Assembly: GCA_036345935.2 (NCBI GenBank)
Contig: JADWOT020000007.1
Span: 8,815,930 to 8,879,929 of the forward strand
Reading direction: 5' to 3'
Length of the DNA: 64,000 bases
Origin: Taenia hydatigena
Lineage: Eukaryota > Platyhelminthes > Cestoda > Cyclophyllidea > Taeniidae
The notes below the pieces were generated by a model. It was not told where the DNA came from and searched no databases. It was given only the letters and a program-made list of their open reading frames with translations. A program made the position numbers and the translations under genes. Shown one piece after another: positions 21,836 to 33,859 of the stretch (the first letter of the stretch is position 1; every line of letters begins with the position of its first letter).

Positions 21836-22109
21836 TAAAAGACATGGACATAATTGAAAATTGGTTGATTTCTAATGCTAGCATATAGTATATAGACCAT
21901 TCTCATTGTCGTGCAAAGATAATATTTAGTTTGCATCATCTTTTCCTTGCTCTTCTTGCTTATTGGGAGATGAATTTGGTTTCTAAAGTCTGTTGAACTT
22001 AATTAGAGAAAATTGGCACCGTGTCGCACTCTCACAGTACCACATTTGCACACACAATCGGCTTAACTTATTTGTCACTGCATTCCTGTCACAGGAATTA
22101 GTGAGCATT

Positions 22110-22330
22110 TGGGTTCCAAATCTTGTCAGTAGCTGATCTTAGTCCAATAGTGAATTACAGAGACCATAGCACAATAGGCGTCATCTTGAGTAGAGCTGAT
22201 ACCCACTTTGGCTTTGTTACTAGAGCTGCTCGCAAATGCCAACCATTCATCCTTTATTGGACTGTTAATTACATGAAGCGATGGGGATACAAACTTGTCA
22301 AATCTACTAATGTACGCAAGCACGCGCATT
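22110..22330 (+). repeat. Local direct repeat R4, copy 2
   Basis: Second copy with accattcatcctttattgga, gtcaaatctactaatgtacg and a trailing cgcgcat shared with copy 1. The intervening 280 bases are unrelated. Confidence 0.6.
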
Positions 22331-22520
22331 AACACCCTAGTCTGGCTAATTTGATACTCGCAGCACTGGCAAGGTCTCAACCCTACCACAAAATGGTAAC
22401 TGGACACGAGACACCACATGCAAATTGCAAATAAGACAATCTTGCGCAATATTTCACGGCAATCTATCAATGTAAGCAGCAGAATGTTTGAAAGATTTAA
22501 AGCGATAAATACACACGCAC

Positions 22521-23160
22521 CCTTTTTCCCAGCTATATGGCAGTGACACGCGAACTGTTACATTCTCAAGGCGGACAAGAGTCGCTAGCATTGCCACTTG
22601 AAGCGACAGTGCATTGGAGAAATCAACAAAGGCTTTGCGCACGGGTTGGTCTATCCTCACGTTTTTAATTGTACCAAATTGACCAAAGAGCCCCTGGATG
22701 TCTATGTTATTGGTATTGTACGGAATTCCGTGTACCACCAGCTGATGACCAATTCTGACGTCATTTGTATTTGATGTCTTTCTGCTAATTAGCAAATAAA
22801 TTAATTGGGTTCGCTGCAAAATCTCAAAATGTGCAGCAATGACCCACGTTGAGCTCCACAAATATGCCGGTTGCACGACAATTCTTCTTCCGTATAGTTG
22901 ATGAGGACGGGACTCCAAAGCAGCCTTCACTTCTTGCAGTGTGCTCATTTTCACAAAGGCAATGCCTCGCGGTCTCCCACTCTCGCGCTCACGAATCAGA
23001 TTTGCACTTGTAGCCTTGCCGTAGCGAGAGAGAGCCCCTTCAAGTCCTGCTACGTGGTGCAGTGGCTCAGATTGCAAGCGAAGAGGCTTAGCAAATCCAC
23101 TTTTCGCCTGGCACCGGTACCAGAAGCCTTGCTTTTACTCCCCACTTCCTTGTCCTCATC
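22521..23160 (-). CDS. Two-RRM RNA-binding protein, with one apparent frameshift
   Basis: Minus strand. The first part (23,160-22,860) encodes a Lys/Ser-rich linker and an RNA recognition motif: an RNP2-like strand LFACNLSHCTT, helix GLEGALSRYGKATSAN, an RNP1-like strand GRPRGIAFVKM, helix and final strand GRRIVVQPA. The second exon (22,784-22,521; acceptor ttgctaattag, donor AGG|GTGCGT) encodes a second RRM with RNP2 HQLVVHGIPYNT, helix IQGLFGQFG and strand RKAFVDFSN. The exons join in phase across a 75-base intron. RRM proteins bind single-stranded RNA through the RNP1/RNP2 strands and act in splicing, export or stability. Between LSHCTT and GLEGAL one base is missing at 23,051-23,052 (the frame reads TAG there), so this is a pseudogene, a sequencing error or an unseen splice. 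Aromatic RNP residues are partly replaced. The specific family was not identified; 5' and 3' exons are missing. Confidence 0.72.
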
Positions 23161-23587
23161 CTTGAATTACCCTATCACTGCACCATAAGTAAATATGAAT
23201 CTCTAGTGCATATCTTATATCGTTCTACCCAGAAATAAATCCACGAATCTCTCGCTCTATCGGTGCGAAACCATACTCTAGTTGACTAGCTCAACATAAC
23301 TCAATCACTCTAACCATCATGATAACTCATGTTTTTTTCGTACTTGGTGTAACTGTATAGTGTGAAGAGTTGGTAAAAGAGAAGTCCTATTAGGGTTCAG
23401 CTTGTTGCATCCGATTTCTCCAACTCATCAGCTAACAATCCTGACCATCTATAGACTCACTTTTATGCATTTATTGGTGGCAAAGGAAAACGCTTCATAC
23501 TGTGTGCTCTGGTTCAACCTCTTTAATTTTCCTTCTCCTTTCTGTACTCTTGCTATGCAAATCGAGCGGGATAAGTTATTAATTTAG
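23161..23587. promoter_or_regulatory. Possible shared 5' region between divergent genes
   Basis: This 430-base gap separates the minus-strand RRM gene from the plus-strand gene at 23,588. No TATA box or CpG cluster stands out. Both flanking exons begin with acceptors, so first exons of either gene could lie here. Confidence 0.2.
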
Positions 23588-24181
23588 ACATCAAGACTTC
23601 ATTGAGGAGCAATGCGACCTCAAAGAGGAGGCTCTTCGAGGACCGACCAACTAAAAAAAGCAAAAAACATTTAACATTCTTCTCTCGTCAGGAAGGATCT
23701 TATACGCACGTGACCGTCACAGACAAGATTCAGGTATTCTTGGATTGTGCCATCCCTAGCTTTTTTATCTCTCCTACGGACTACGTTTTACTGCGTGATT
23801 TTTGTAGGCATCGTCTCTGCTTACATCGATACCCATGCCGCGGCCAGCTGACCCTCTCACACATGCCATACGAAACGAAAGGAGGCCTCAAATTATGTTT
23901 GGTAGAGGAGGGCAACTACCATGCTGCGTGTGCATTTAATCTTTAAAGCTGCACCGAAGAGAGAATTGGGATAGAACAGCCTCGACTTTAGCCTCAATGT
24001 CTCGGTATAAATGACGGCACTGGACACAGGCCTGACGATTGCAGTGATGGCAAAGGACTAATCAGTTAGGCTCTAGCTGTCAATTCTGTCGCTCCTCCTG
24101 CCTTTTTATTATCTATCTGCCGTTTCTTCCTCTGTTGCAGCATCGGATACAGACATAGCTGCGCTCCAACACTTCACTTGA
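23588..24181 (+). CDS. Unidentified basic protein, three exons
   Basis: Exons 23,588-23,733 (acceptor gttattaatttag, donor CAG|GTATTC), 23,808-23,901 (acceptor gcgtgatttttgtag, donor TTTG|GTAGAG) and 24,141-24,181 (acceptor gtttcttcctctgttgcag, stop TGA) join in matching phases. Introns are 74 and 239 bases. The product begins with a basic, nuclear-signal-like patch (SKRRLFEDRPTKKSKKH), continues HVTVTDKIQASSLLTSIPMP and ends SDTDIAALQHFT. A start codon is not included. The third exon has an alternative open frame, entered in another phase, of 74 codons to a donor at 24,363, so the 3' end is uncertain. No family recognised; nuclear location is only inferred from the basic patch. Confidence 0.42.
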
Positions 24182-24369
24182 GGGGTATTTTGCTGCGTTA
24201 CTTTCCGTGTTGCAATGAGCGCAAGACGCTGCCAGCAGAAGTGGTCATTTGGACTGCAGGCATCACTTGTCCTTTTCGGCACAGAAGAAAGCGTTATGCG
24301 AACCCGCTATCCGTCTCACAGAATGTTTCCGCTTTTCATCAAATCTGGCGATTCCAACTTAAGGTGGGA

Positions 24370-27300
24370 CTCACAGAGGTGAATTTGAGCCTAGCATCCT
24401 TCAACTATGGACAAAGCAGCAACCATACCCAAAGCAACTCCTCCAAAGTCACCTTTTCTAGTGAGAATGAAAAGTGTTTATCACTACAGCTATGAAGACA
24501 CATGCAGACTATCTACTACTGATTCCTGGTGAGTCACTCCCAACCATTGTGACGCCTGAGACCTTCGATTCCCCAGACCTCATTTCTACCAAAAACCATT
24601 CTCAGCTTTTAGCCCCTCCCACGTGCTCGTAACCTCATACACGATTTTTGAGCGAAATTCTTCCGGTCTGATGCTTCTACCTGCAAGTTCAACATGCGTT
24701 TTGCAGGCATTATTTATGCCTCTTCAATCTTGAGGTAGTTAGTGGCAGTGTACTTGCCCGTTGCTGGAACCGGCATATGCATTCGAGCAAAATCTCTCAG
24801 CTGATTCCCCTATCCATCTATATGGATAAAAAATGCCCAGTTAAAAATTACTGGTTTTCAATTTTAATGTCTCAGAAAGTGTTGCTAATCAATGCTACCT
24901 CTTTTCCAAATATTAGCGATGCCACAATAAAAGTCAAACAATACGTAAATAACCCCCAAGTTTACGTAAGTCCACAAAGGAGACTAGTGCTCCTTGAATC
25001 TGTTCATCCTTTGCAACCCATCCGACCCACTGGCGGTGCGTCATCGCCGATCCAATCATGGTGACAGCTTTTACGATTTCCATTGGTCGAAATCATAAAT
25101 GCTTTACCAATTATCATGATGAGTTATTAAATTTCAGCTAATAGCTGTGGTTATATTCATATCTCCATACCGCGCACGCTGCACGCAGTGATCTAGACAT
25201 TGATTGGTAAGTCTCTTTCATCAACCACTTGAATCACAGCTGCCCCTTTCATGTGTGGTAACGACTTTGATGTCACTTATCGATATCCTGCTTAGAATTA
25301 ATTGCTAAGGGGAATGTGTCACCTACAGAACCGGTAACACCGTACACTAATTGATTACATTCCCGGTGGATTATAGCTGATGAGGCAGTAAATGCGCATG
25401 GTCTGAAGTCTGGTAGGAGGCCTTGATAAATGCAATCAGTTTATAAGTTAGGAATTCCTGAATTATGACAAATTACTGGTAATTTTTAGAATTTATGCAG
25501 GGCTAGCAAAGACTTAGGAAACGCAACCATTGGGTGCTCTTACCGACTTGTTCTGCAGAAAAAAATAAAGCGCAGTTACTACACGACTTCGACTCTTCAT
25601 ACAGGCACCAGCTTATTCTTTGACATACAATATCTTCTCTTAACTCCCGACAACTTGATATGGCGCCACTTTGCATTTTTGCATGAAATTAACCTTAATG
25701 TGCAGCTGCGTCGACAAATCACTGCACGTGTGCATTGATCATTTATGTTAACAGCACAGCGAGCAGGAATCTAATGTATTTGGACATCGTGTTTAGGCAA
25801 ATACTTTAAGTCCTTTGTCACATTCGAACGCACTTGCTTTCTTACACAATACATTAGACAAAGGGTGAATGACACTTCCTCCCATAGACTTTGGGTGCAA
25901 GCATTGTCTAGGTGTTTTATGTCTTAGGTCTTTGTTGACTGTCTCTATTTAAGAGAGCTACCAGTTTGGTTTCGCAAGGCATATTCAATCAAAATCCTGT
26001 AGTGTCAATCATGCTGATGGCCCGATAGGTTTGCTTTGTAGAAGTGCATGCTTTTCCATCTAAATGTTAATAAATTTGCTTGTTCACATCACAAATGAAG
26101 CACTACATGAAACTTAGAAGCCTTATAATTGGTCAAGCAGTACATTCAAGTCACATACAGAGGCCAAGATCGACAAAAGATGTAATCGCACAATCCTTGT
26201 AAACTTAAAACGGCCTATCTTTTGTGCTACTCACAGGTAATAAAGACAGTGATTTGCAGAAAAACATGTGGTAAAGGAGGTCAATGACCAAAAACCTACT
26301 GCCGCAACAAAGCGCAACTCTAGTACCAATACCAGCACAGCCATTGCTAACGTTTGAACCACCGATTAATGACAATGACACCGAACTACATGAGCGATCG
26401 CAAAGGTGAATCATTTATAGTAACCAGTCGGGTTTCTCGTTGCCTTATACACCAATCCTGAATCCTCCGAGATTGAACTCAAAGCATCCAAAGAGTGCAT
26501 TGCTTAGAAATTTTACACGACTGTATACTTTCCTTACAAGGGCCAGGAGGAATTTTCTCACTGCCATCGAACCATGCTAGTAATATTTCGCAATATCGAT
26601 ATTAGGCAAGCAAATAAGAGTATGAATGGGGTCTACTAAGTAGCCTTCATTTGAAAAGGCTGCATCAGCCTAACCACTTTGATGCCTACAAACAGTTAGT
26701 CCAACCTCCTTAGGACTCCTCACTTTGGGTGCTGGAGATAATGAGATCTTGCAAACTACAGCCCAGTCACGGTGCGCATAACTGAGACGTTAAACCAGAG
26801 ACATATGAGGCTTTTTTAAACCTCAAAGTAAGCGGAGAACGATGCTATATGCAAATGTAAGTTTCTTGCACCTTTCAAACGATTCTACTGTCATTTGCTT
26901 TATACGGAACAAAGAATGCTTAGCAGAACCTGGACTATCAAGTCTATTTTGTGGCGAATTTACAACAGCTTTTAACAAATAAATTTACCAAAGTTAAACC
27001 TTCGATTTTCTGTGTCCAGTTAAGCGCATGACTATAATCGCATGGAAGAAAATCGCAGACCTTACTCACAACTCAAACAAGCTTTGCGTTCTCCTCAATT
27101 CATCGGCCAAGCGATGCCCTGAGTTGCGACGTTTGCGTTCATGAACTTTGCATTTTGTTTTCTGTCTTTTCGCTGACATGCATACATCTGCATAAATTTA
27201 ATCTTATGCAGGTTTTAGTCAATATTATATTCTCACGCACTTGCTTAAGCTGTAAGATCCATTGACTTTCTCAATGAAAATTTGTAGGTAGGAACAACGT

Positions 27301-28200
27301 GATTTATGTGGGCGAAGTTGCGAAGCGGAGGTCGAATGTTTTCTCGGTTGCACAAAATTCGATGAATGGAGCATCCGGTCCGTTCTTGCTGCTTTTACAT
27401 CATTGACAGCATTGTGATGGCAAACCTGGAAATTTAACTAAGGGGAAGGCGTAGACAACTCTCGAAACATGGTAAGGGGTTAGGTTATATTTTGTTTGTT
27501 CGTATCACTATGTGTCGCCTTTGCATGTGCTTAGGGTCCCGCCTTGAAAATTTTGTTGGGTGATATGGCCTGTGGTCCAATTCATTAGCCCTCAGTCTTT
27601 CCAAAGTCGCTAATGACCAAAGTCCCTCCTTTGGGAGATCAGACCTCTGCAGCTCTAAGCTGATAGACGTAAGTAAACAAGTTTGTCCCAGAATCACACA
27701 AATTAAGGTGGAGACTTTTGGAAGTGTAAATCCACCACACGTCAGATAAGTTTAAAGCACAATATTAAGGAAATAGAATAAACCCGCTTGATGCATTTGC
27801 TTAATGAGTATATTTTCGAATAAGGCTAACAAAGCCCTATGGACAAGAACATTGCTTCCCTGAGCATAATTGTTTGCAGGGGTGGCGAGAAACTTTATCA
27901 TCACTTCCCATTACGTGTAGGTCAAAGAACGCCTTTTTCTGTGCTAACATGAAAAGTGGCATAGTTGCTGATTTTTGCAAAAGACCACAACGTCCCTCAA
28001 AGCCTATTAAAAGCAAAATAGCCTCCAACCTCAGCGTCATTCGCAGTTAGCGCTTAAGTTCTACGACGTAAGGCTTTAATGTAAGTGCTGCCCTAGAATG
28101 CTGAAGAATCATTGGACCGCTGGGGAAATGTCTTTGTTATAAAATGCACATCCGTAGATACACTACTTCAAAAATGCAGCTATCATTGAATGGTCATTAA
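24370..28200. other. Gene-poor stretch
   Basis: A 95-codon plus-strand frame near 24,777 has no supporting context. Otherwise stop-dense, no repeat recognised. Confidence 0.45.
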
Positions 28201-28204
28201 ATTC

Positions 28205-28350
28205 TGTAGCTTATGCGACTTGTGTTGGAAGGTCGTGGCCCCATGCAAGTCAGATGACATCAGCAGATTTCGTCATAAATGGCAATGCATTAATTCTTAA
28301 AGGTTTGCCAAGTTACTGAATGTGCGTTCGGGACCGGAAACGCTCATGAG
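28205..28350 (+). repeat. Dispersed repeat family R3, copy 2
   Basis: Partner of 19,870-20,010 as described there; same orientation, diverged. Confidence 0.5.
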
Positions 28351-28359
28351 GCCTCAGAT

Positions 28360-30170
28360 GCACTTAGACAAATTTTGTATGCCCATGATTGAACTTCCTG
28401 TTGTAAGCGGCATCCAGCTAGCCTCAAGCATAATCTCCTAACTGACGATGGGCACAAGATCACGCTCTAATCCAATGGACTGAGCTCATGGCAGACCCAC
28501 TGACGAAAAGTTGGTGGATTGGTTTGTACTTCTCTATGTACGTCCAAAACCCGGAGCAGCTCAGTTAATGGCGCAAGATTATTTCCTTTCTTAAGGAAGA
28601 ACACTTTTGGCTAGAATTTCTTCTAGATAGTCTACTCAGATTATGCCAAAAATAGTTCGCATTAAGCGCATAAGAATTTGCGTTAACAAAGATAACATAG
28701 TTTATCGGTGCATGATTTTGAGTTATCTTGTGAATGTCTCATGCCTCGTTTATCGGCCTTATATTTTAAATCACTGTTCAGCGTAAGGCATTAAGGGTGT
28801 ACATCTCTCAAAAGTGTTATATTAGTTGCGTAGCCATTTGATTTTCATTGGGACTCTGTTTGCCACATTACTCTGTAGACAATACGTAGAAAGCAGTCCT
28901 TTTATAGTTATACACGTGAACTCGGGTGATAAAATTACTTTGCCTTTTCTTTAGATGTCCCTATATTCTAGCAAGAATAGTGACCAACACCACCGCATTG
29001 TATCGAGTTTGGCATTATGGTCCCCCTAGGTGTTCTATTGGATAGTGGTCGAAATAATTTAAGTCCCACAGGATATGCACTACAAAAGTTGCTCTTAATC
29101 CTCAACACGCAAGTCATTATGTTAGGAAAGTCAAATGGTTACAAGACTTTTCATGTATGAATTTTTATAGAGCAAAATCGATGTCAATTGTCACGCTTTA
29201 GATGCAGTTTTACAGACCAAGTAGAATAAATACAGATTAAGCCTAGCTATACTTACAAAGCCACCTGTTGTCAAAACTAGCCTGAGTTTTAGCTGCTCAA
29301 ATTTCCTTAATAACGAGTGGCCTTTCTCTGTCCCGACCGCTTTAAGTAAGAGGTTAAAGGTAAGAAGGCCAATACATTTTACCAAAATTATATTTACCTT
29401 CATCGAGGACCTGCCTTGACATTTATGTTCGCATGTGTAGTAAAAAGTTGATAATCTAGTGGAAAAAACCCCGTATTCAGTGCTAGTAATGCTAATTGCA
29501 GTAGGCACTCTTCTAGCTTGCTGCTCTCATTGTTAAGGTTGCATAACCGGAATGGTAGATCTCGAACGTATCCACCACCAGCGAATTACAAACATTGCTT
29601 TAACGACCTGTTAATCCACGTGTGCATAATTGCCAGGTGCATACCTGAGGATGCTGAATTTGACACAAGACAGCATCAAGAGTCTAGCAGAATTCTACCA
29701 CAATGATCCGCTTTTTTGCAAAGAAACGAACTACGTGAGAGGAGGAACAGTTTGTACGGCAAAAGTATAATTAAATAATTAACTAATTTGACATGAGATT
29801 GTACGATCATGAACGGTAAAATTCATCTTGGTAAAGTTAAGGAATGCGGTCAATAAAAAGCTGAGTTTTTTGAGTAATATTAGTCGCGTTTAGCTAACAC
29901 CAAGCTTTCATACTCTAACGTCTTCTACTGATTTGTGCAAGCAGTAGAATAGAGTAAGCCACTGAACGGCGAGTACATCCTTCGGTAATCTCTGAAATTG
30001 CCTTGATTAGAGGTTAATCTCCAATTTGACGCAATTTGCACACAAATGGGGGTATAGAATTCGCCGAAGGCAAACCTTTTAGATCGCTTTGGCTCATGGC
30101 CTCGTGAACCAAACTGACGGCACATCGCACAACGCCAAAAATCACACAAACACAACCTTGAACCAACAAC
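28360..30170. other. Gene-poor stretch
   Basis: No gene or repeat recognised. Confidence 0.45.
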
Positions 30171-30173
30171 TGA

Positions 30174-30572
30174 AATCAGGCGATATGTGCACCTTACCGG
30201 GATTATTTAAATTCTTACCCAAAACATCAACACACACACCCCATGATTATATATGCGGTGCTCTCCATTACAATTTTCCTCACCTTTCTCACCATCTTGG
30301 CTAAGTTGCGGAAGGCAAACACTGGACTTTCTAACATCATCACATCGCCAACTCCGCGAGGACAGAGGGGAACCTGTATAAAGGCTCGACTAAGTCGCTT
30401 TATTTCGCTTCCACATTTCCGAAGAAGAAATAAAGAGGACCTTTACTACAAAGAGCTACTAAATAAACGGAATCCAGTAGTTATTACAAGGAACCTCACC
30501 AGGTTGTCAGTATTTATCTTTAACCTCTTTTGCACCCTACTCTGTCCCTGCAAATACATACGCTTTATTTAA
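30174..30572 (+). CDS. Possible small membrane protein (candidate only)
   Basis: A frame open for 132 codons after a TGA at 30,171, with the first ATG at 30,243 giving 109 residues. The start MIIYAVLSITIFLTFLTILAK is a good signal-anchor or transmembrane helix, followed by a basic loop (PRGQRGTCIKAR, FRRRNKED) and a second hydrophobic stretch near the C-terminus (LSVFIFNLFCTLLCPC). Upstream in another frame lies an Asn/Thr-rich string (NHTNTTLNQQ) that could be an extracellular exon if spliced at the CAG near 30,179. No homology recognised; it may be chance. Confidence 0.25.
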   Translation, partial: NQAICAPYRDYLNSYPKHQHTHPMIIYAVLSITIFLTFLTILAKLRKANTGLSNIITSPTPRGQRGTCIKARLSRFISLPHFRRRNKEDLYYKELLNKRNPVVITRNLTRLSVFIFNLFCTLLCPCKYIRFI

Positions 30573-30579
30573 CAATGCA

Positions 30580-33330
30580 CAGCCTATGTCACAGATTTGT
30601 ACAAAATTTTTCAATGATTTGATGAGACTGTGGTAATTTACTTTAAAGGTGGCAAGCTTTCAATCAACAGATTTGTTGGTCTTTGAAATGCCACTTTTCT
30701 GGAAAAGGTAAAATTACTTATGTTAAGGGCTAAATACGCCGTTAAAACGTCCTCTAGGAAACAAGGTAGTAGAGTATCAGGGAAGAAAGCAAGGCTCTGT
30801 TGTGGCACTGGTCGTGAATAGGCCTAGTAGCTAATGGCTGTGAAAAAGCATGTTAGAACCAGGTCGAAAACATTATTGGGATGAGATGCTTTTAAAGCGC
30901 TAATGTGTGCAGTTTTACTCGTCAAGGCTACAGGGCAGACGTGTGGATAGATATTGTTATTGCTGAAGGCCATCTATCCTGATTTCTACTGTTAGGGCGG
31001 AAGGGGTGCATAGGCTGCGAATGGGATAACCACTGACGACCCATAACAGAATGACTGCAAACGACGTCGTCTGCCTTCGGCAACTACTCAGCATCCGTGT
31101 TCTGTCAGCATCATACAAATTCTGACACCGAGTTTTCCATCACATCTGCTAAAGGCATCAAAAATATGGGTATGCAGGAGCCTCTGGCCCTACGAAGGTT
31201 TACAAGTTCTTATGCTCCTTTTCGTTAATCGAAAAAGCGTCCGGCTGACGATGGAAGTCGACTAAGTCTCGGTCTATGTTACAAGCACTTGGCTGATCGA
31301 TTTGCATTGGCTGAACAGACTAATCGCTAAGCTACGTCAAAAGCCTTCATCCATTTTTTTCTGAGCCAACGGTGAATATTCTGCCTGACTATTGCAGATT
31401 CTTCTTCCTTCAAGGGAGCGTCAGGTTGTCATACTGACAAGTAATGCCTTGTATTTTCCTTTCATTGTTTAAAATTACTTAGCATTCGTCTCTTAACAAA
31501 TCAGCACCATTAGCCAATTTTTCTTCTATTTTCAATAAACGCAATTGTAATTATGTTTAAAAGCCAATTTAATAACGTATTTTGCTTATCAACTGTAAAT
31601 ATACATACAACTGCATGTTTTCGTGTTATTTTGCATACAATTGCGCCGAAACTTGTGCAGATTTTGTGCATAGATTTTTGTAATGATTACCTGAATCCAT
31701 TATGAATCAATTAATTAGCCAATTTCAGGGTAATTTCTGTGTGCATGTGTTTTGTCTGCAGCTACGCGGTGTTTTTTACTGATTACAGTAAAGCTAGGAT
31801 ATTGAATGGAGAGGCCTAAGCCGTTGAAAATAAAGGAAAACTACCGAAATGTTTGCCTCATTTGGTGTTATTCATGATGCAAACTTGGATGTAGGTATGA
31901 ATGTGCCTGTTTCTAATAATAATAATCCTATATGGCATGCTTTGCTGCCTTTTAGTTTGATGATTGGCATTACTTCTCTCTTTCCAAATAACTGCACTTC
32001 AACGTTGCTTTCAGTTGTAAATTTTATGCTAATTCGAACGCCCAGAGAAGTTAGCAGTACGTGAGCTAATCCAACTCACCCCTTCGCATTTGTCCATCTG
32101 TTCCCGATCATTCTTCTAGGTCGACATTATGCGCTGTTGCCTGGCGCATGCGTCGTTCAATGAATTGGACGCAGTGACAACAAAACCTATTGCAAATTAT
32201 CCAGATTACAGCTCATATCAATCTGTTGGTATCTACAGCAGAAAATAAGCTGCAGATTTTAGAGCTCATGCATCCATTACTTTATCGCCCATTTTGACAC
32301 AAGCCCCGAAACGCACCCCCCTCAACTCTCCTTACGTGTGTTTATTACCATTGTAGTGCATTTCCTTTAGTTTGATGCATTCATTAAGCTTTGTGGTATC
32401 AAAGGCTATCAGATAGATGATACAGTTGGCAAACGCATGGCAGAGGCAAACACACAAACCCCATGTAGACCACACGTAAAAAGGTTGTGGTTTGCAGATG
32501 TATTGGACCTAAGAGTGAAGGCATAAACTTGGTCCCTATCCTTTTGATTCCAACAGACTGACCATCATGCAGCCAATTCAGTGCTTTAATAGTATGCAGA
32601 CGGTCTCCTACATAATCCACATTCGAATTTGTTTTCTACGCTTCCAGTCACCATACCGTTATAATGAGTGAATGCAGTGGTTTATGACCGATAAAAATGC
32701 TTATTTTCATGCCACCACTAGTGACGAGCTTCCAGGGAAGAAGGCCACTTTCTGTTGAATGAGCGTAAAACAACGCCTGCGCTTTAATGACTCGCAAAAT
32801 CACTAAGCTTTAATGCTGTCTGGTCCTCTATTTGCTGTCCACTGCCCCATTACACTTTAGATTTATAGTCACCTTGGTGGAGGCTAATCCATATTTAGCT
32901 CCATTGTAGACCATAAATTAGTTATTATGACTGGAGTAGAATGTGCTGGAGGCGATAGCAAGAGGAACATAGAAACCTTACTAAAGCAGTGGTGTTGCGC
33001 ACAAAAGCTGTATAAATTATGTAGCATAGGTTGCTGCTATTGACAAATATTTTGCGATTATCCATTTGGGCCCGCTTTTATTTCCCTTCAAATTCTTCGA
33101 ATGCAAGCAATTAAAACGGCATTAGCATGGCCCAGACGTTAGAACGAGAGACCCTTTCGCCTCACAAACACTGCACTAACTTTAATTTCGTGTGCACTTC
33201 ATCTCTCACTAGCTCGCGCAGCAGAAGATAGAAGTGAAGTCACGGGGATTATTCCGTGGATATGGAAGTGTGCACGACGGTGAGTCAGTATAGAGGCCGG
33301 GTGGATACCTTATATTGTGCTGCCTTTTAT
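30580..33330. other. Gene-poor stretch
   Basis: AT-rich, no coding or repeat signal that I can support. Confidence 0.45.
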
Positions 33331-33339
33331 GATATCTGA

Positions 33340-33850
33340 CACGTCAAACGGACTTGGGAAGAGACGGAACTTTCTTGGATTCAGCGTCAATCCTGCGTCT
33401 TGCAGGTGACACAACACTAGTTTCAGTAGGCTCTCGGGCCCTCAGCTATCCCCCTAAAAGATAGTAATGCGATCAAGGTAGGTTAGAAAGTGTTTTGGAA
33501 CAGGGCCAATCAGTGCTATCTACGTCAGACGCTGGAAAGAAGCTGCAGCGCTATGGACTTCAAAGGGTGTCGCGTGAAATTCATATAACCCAGCCGGCAC
33601 TATAAATGCCGTCTGCTTTCTGTCTGTTTCCGTTTCCTCATTTTTGAATCTCAAGTCCAACGTGGGAAACTGCTGTAGTCCATACAGCGAGTCTAATGGA
33701 TTGTTTATGTAGTGTAAGAGAAGCGCCGCTATTTCTGCGGCGTCGTGCAATTTTCTACAATCATAGACCACCGCAGCTTTATTTTTTCTGTGGTTTTTTA
33801 CCTCGTGCTCTAATACCTCCTAACTTGGGTGGTTCAATCCTTGCAGGTGG
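33340..33850 (-). mobile_element. Ty3/Gypsy-type reverse transcriptase relic
   Basis: On the minus strand an 83-codon frame (33,771-33,520) reads like the Gypsy RT core: VYDCRKLHD for the VDYRKLN motif, LYGLQQFPTLDL for the catalytic A motif, then DRKQTAFIVPAGLYEF and the PF...AASFQRL motif. After stops it continues recognisably: HFLTYLDRITIF in place of the YLDD box, then LLKLVLCHLQDAGLTLNPRK as the following helix. The second catalytic Asp of YLDD is replaced by Arg and several stops interrupt the frame, so it is dead. RNase H, integrase and LTRs were not found. The element would copy itself through an RNA intermediate when intact. Confidence 0.82.
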
Positions 33851-33859
33851 CGAAGCGTT

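Noticed and set aside
23602..23946. Single-exon reading of the 23.6 kb gene (114 codons)
   Set aside because: Good donor and acceptor signals at 23,734 and 23,807 join a more protein-like frame, so the unspliced frame is judged a read-through.
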